DNA of 64,000 bases from WLJO01 sp945889085. Its GTDB lineage: Bacteria; Actinomycetota; Acidimicrobiia; Acidimicrobiales; Ilumatobacteraceae. Positions 62,736 to 64,000 of the stretch are shown piece by piece. Location of the stretch: contig CAMDBM010000002.1 of NCBI GenBank assembly GCA_945889085.1, positions 1 to 64,000 on the forward strand, in the 5' to 3' direction. Under the pieces are notes generated by a model. It searched no databases. It was given only the letters and a program-made list of their open reading frames with translations, and had not been told where the DNA came from. Made by a program: the position numbers and the translations under genes. The stretch's first letter is position 1. The number at the start of each line of letters is the position of its first letter.

Positions 62736-64000
62736 TCAGGCCCTCCGGGACAAACGCTGTGCCTCGGCGAAACTGATGTCCTTGTCCACCCTGGGCTCGG
62801 CGGGCAGTTGCAGCACCCGTTCCCCAACGATGTTGCGCTGGACCTCGTCGGACCCGCCGGCGATCCGGTACCCCGGGGCGCCGAGCAGGTGCTCACCCCA
62901 GGCATAGGTGCCCCACTCGCCGCTGTCGGCGACAAGACGGGCGCCGAGGATCAGCGAGACGACGTCACTGACCCGCCGCATGTTCGCGGTCCACATCAGC
63001 TTGGACAGCGAACCTTCGGGCCCGGGGGTCTGGCCCGCCTTCAGCGAGGCTGCGGCCCGGCGGTTGGTGAATTGGGCCATTTTTTCGTGTGCGTAGAGGT
63101 CGGCGAGCATCTGGCGGATGACGGGGTCGCCGGTCATCTCGAAGTGGCGTGCTGTGGCCAGCACGCGTTTCAGGCTGCCGCCCACCGGGGTCCCGCCACC
63201 GGAGTGGTCGCGTTCGAAGCCGAGGCAGGTGAGAGCAACCCTCCAGCCGTCGCCCTCGCCGCCGAGACGATGGTCAGCATCCTTCAGGCGCACGTCGGAG
63301 AGGAACACCTCGTTGAAGGAGGCGCCACCGCTCATCTGGCGGATCGGGCGGATCTCCACACCGGGGGCGTCGAGGGGCACCATGAACGCCGTGAGCCCAC
63401 GGTGCTTGGGCACGTCGAAGTCTGTGCGCGTGATGGCGAGGCCCCACTGGGAGAAGCGTGCACCGGAGGTCCACACCTTCTGGCCGTTGAGCACCCACTC
63501 GTCGCCGTCCTTGACTGCCTTCGTGACGACCGACGCGAGGTCTGACCCTGCGGCGGGCTCGCTGAACAACTGGCAGCCGTACTCGTCCTGGCGCATGATC
63601 GGCTTGACCCAGCGCTGCTTCTGCTCCGCTGTGCCGTAGGCGGCGACGGTGGGGGCGATGAGCCCCATCGAGGTGGGCGGAAGCTCGCCAGCGTCGGGGA
63701 TCACGAACCGGGACTCCTCGGAGTTCCAGATGCGCACATACGACATGGGCAGGCCGCGACCGCCGAGCTCCACCGGCCAGCTGAGCATCCCGTAGCCGGC
63801 ATCGAACTTCTTGCGCTGCCAGTCCTGGGCGAGCGCGAGCATCGAGGCCTCTTCGGTCTCGGTGCGGTTGTGGAACACGGCGACGTTGTCTGAGCCGGTA
63901 CCCCAGTCGGGGTCGGTGTCGGTGCCGGGGTCGGTGGAAACGGTCTGGCGAAGCTCGCCGTGTTGCTCGAGCCACGCCCTCGCCTCGCTGCGGAAGGTAT
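62736..64000 (-). CDS. Acyl-CoA dehydrogenase, 5' end outside window
   Basis: A flavoprotein oxidising an acyl-CoA; at least 420 residues are visible from the right edge, with the frame still open. Residues FRSEARAWLEQHGEL at the edge are a typical near-N-terminal segment; then SWPVELGGRGLPMSY, QLFSEPAAGSDLAS (FAD), FSQWGLAITRTD and the C-terminal RNIVGERVLQLPAEPR. Long acidic insert TVSTDPGTDTDPDW near the N-terminus is unusual. Actinobacterial paralogues are mostly in steroid or branched-acid catabolism. GTG 63878 is an internal codon, not the start. Confidence 0.88.
   Translation of the reverse strand, partial: TFRSEARAWLEQHGELRQTVSTDPGTDTDPDWGTGSDNVAVFHNRTETEEASMLALAQDWQRKKFDAGYGMLSWPVELGGRGLPMSYVRIWNSEESRFVIPDAGELPPTSMGLIAPTVAAYGTAEQKQRWVKPIMRQDEYGCQLFSEPAAGSDLASVVTKAVKDGDEWVLNGQKVWTSGARFSQWGLAITRTDFDVPKHRGLTAFMVPLDAPGVEIRPIRQMSGGASFNEVFLSDVRLKDADHRLGGEGDGWRVALTCLGFERDHSGGGTPVGGSLKRVLATARHFEMTGDPVIRQMLADLYAHEKMAQFTNRRAAASLKAGQTPGPEGSLSKLMWTANMRRVSDVVSLILGARLVADSGEWGTYAWGEHLLGAPGYRIAGGSDEVQRNIVGERVLQLPAEPRVDKDISFAEAQRLSRRA

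Overview
This window is a gene-dense, high-GC bacterial chromosome segment with almost no long non-coding stretches. It looks like an actinomycete, most likely of class Acidimicrobiia (the Ilumatobacter/Microtrichales side). That placement is inference from gene content: an F420-type LLM oxidoreductase, a mycothiol-dependent-isomerase-family protein, the actinobacterial forms of ethylmalonyl-CoA pathway enzymes, a SufBCDSU system without Isc, and a type IV pilus locus of the Gram-positive kind. I saw no rRNA, tRNA, CRISPR array, prophage or insertion sequence, and no intergenic stretch exceeds about 300 bases.

Layout. 1-4463: end of an MFS exporter, a relic of an mscL gene, an ABC-F ATPase, an LLM oxidoreductase and a nucleotidyltransferase. 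4486-6782 (minus): class I fumarase and a thioredoxin-fold protein. 6822-10854 (plus): a tight five-gene run (eIF2B-like, EEP phosphatase, malyl-CoA lyase, HAD, methyltransferase). 10927-17203: methylsuccinyl-CoA dehydrogenase, LOG protein, P450, flippase-like membrane protein, mesaconyl-CoA hydratase and MutY. 17211-19238 (minus): a two-gene selenoprotein operon. 19327-27778: MBL hydrolase, fused indolepyruvate:ferredoxin oxidoreductase, VOC protein, and an HpaB-type monooxygenase with a ketopantoate-reductase-like enzyme and a flavin reductase. 27780-43026: oligopeptidase B, ferredoxin, and Fe-S cluster assembly genes in three separate transcription units (sufB; sufD-Rieske-sufC1; sufC2-sufS-sufU), interleaved with a CocE-type lipoprotein hydrolase, a small tetracysteine protein, a TFIIB-type zinc protein, HtpX, and a P-type ATPase behind a manganese riboswitch. 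43099-46310: desaturase, mycothiol-family protein, acyl-CoA ligase. 46496-57630: type IV pilus genes (pilA, pilT, pilD, two large unusual minor pilins, a small minor pilin, pilC, pilB). 57716-64000: coiled-coil protein, membrane protein, glycosyltransferase, L,D-transpeptidase, Ppx/GppA phosphatase and a partial acyl-CoA dehydrogenase.

Strongest observations. (1) What looks like two broken ORFs at 17211-17750 is one UGSC-family selenoprotein: an in-frame UGA gives U-G-S-C, followed 11 nt later by a perfect 8-bp hairpin at the right distance for a bacterial SECIS element. (2) The P-type ATPase leader carries a yybP-ykoY (Mn2+) riboswitch whose P1 3' arm can instead form a 13-bp hairpin that hides the ribosome binding site. 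(3) The three suf units share a sequence element upstream. (4) A prepilin with an inserted von Willebrand A domain and a second pseudopilin with two fibronectin III domains suggest a pilus tip adhesin module. (5) Three ethylmalonyl-CoA pathway genes lie apart in an 8-kb region. (6) A clear MscL C-terminal tail is present without its channel body.
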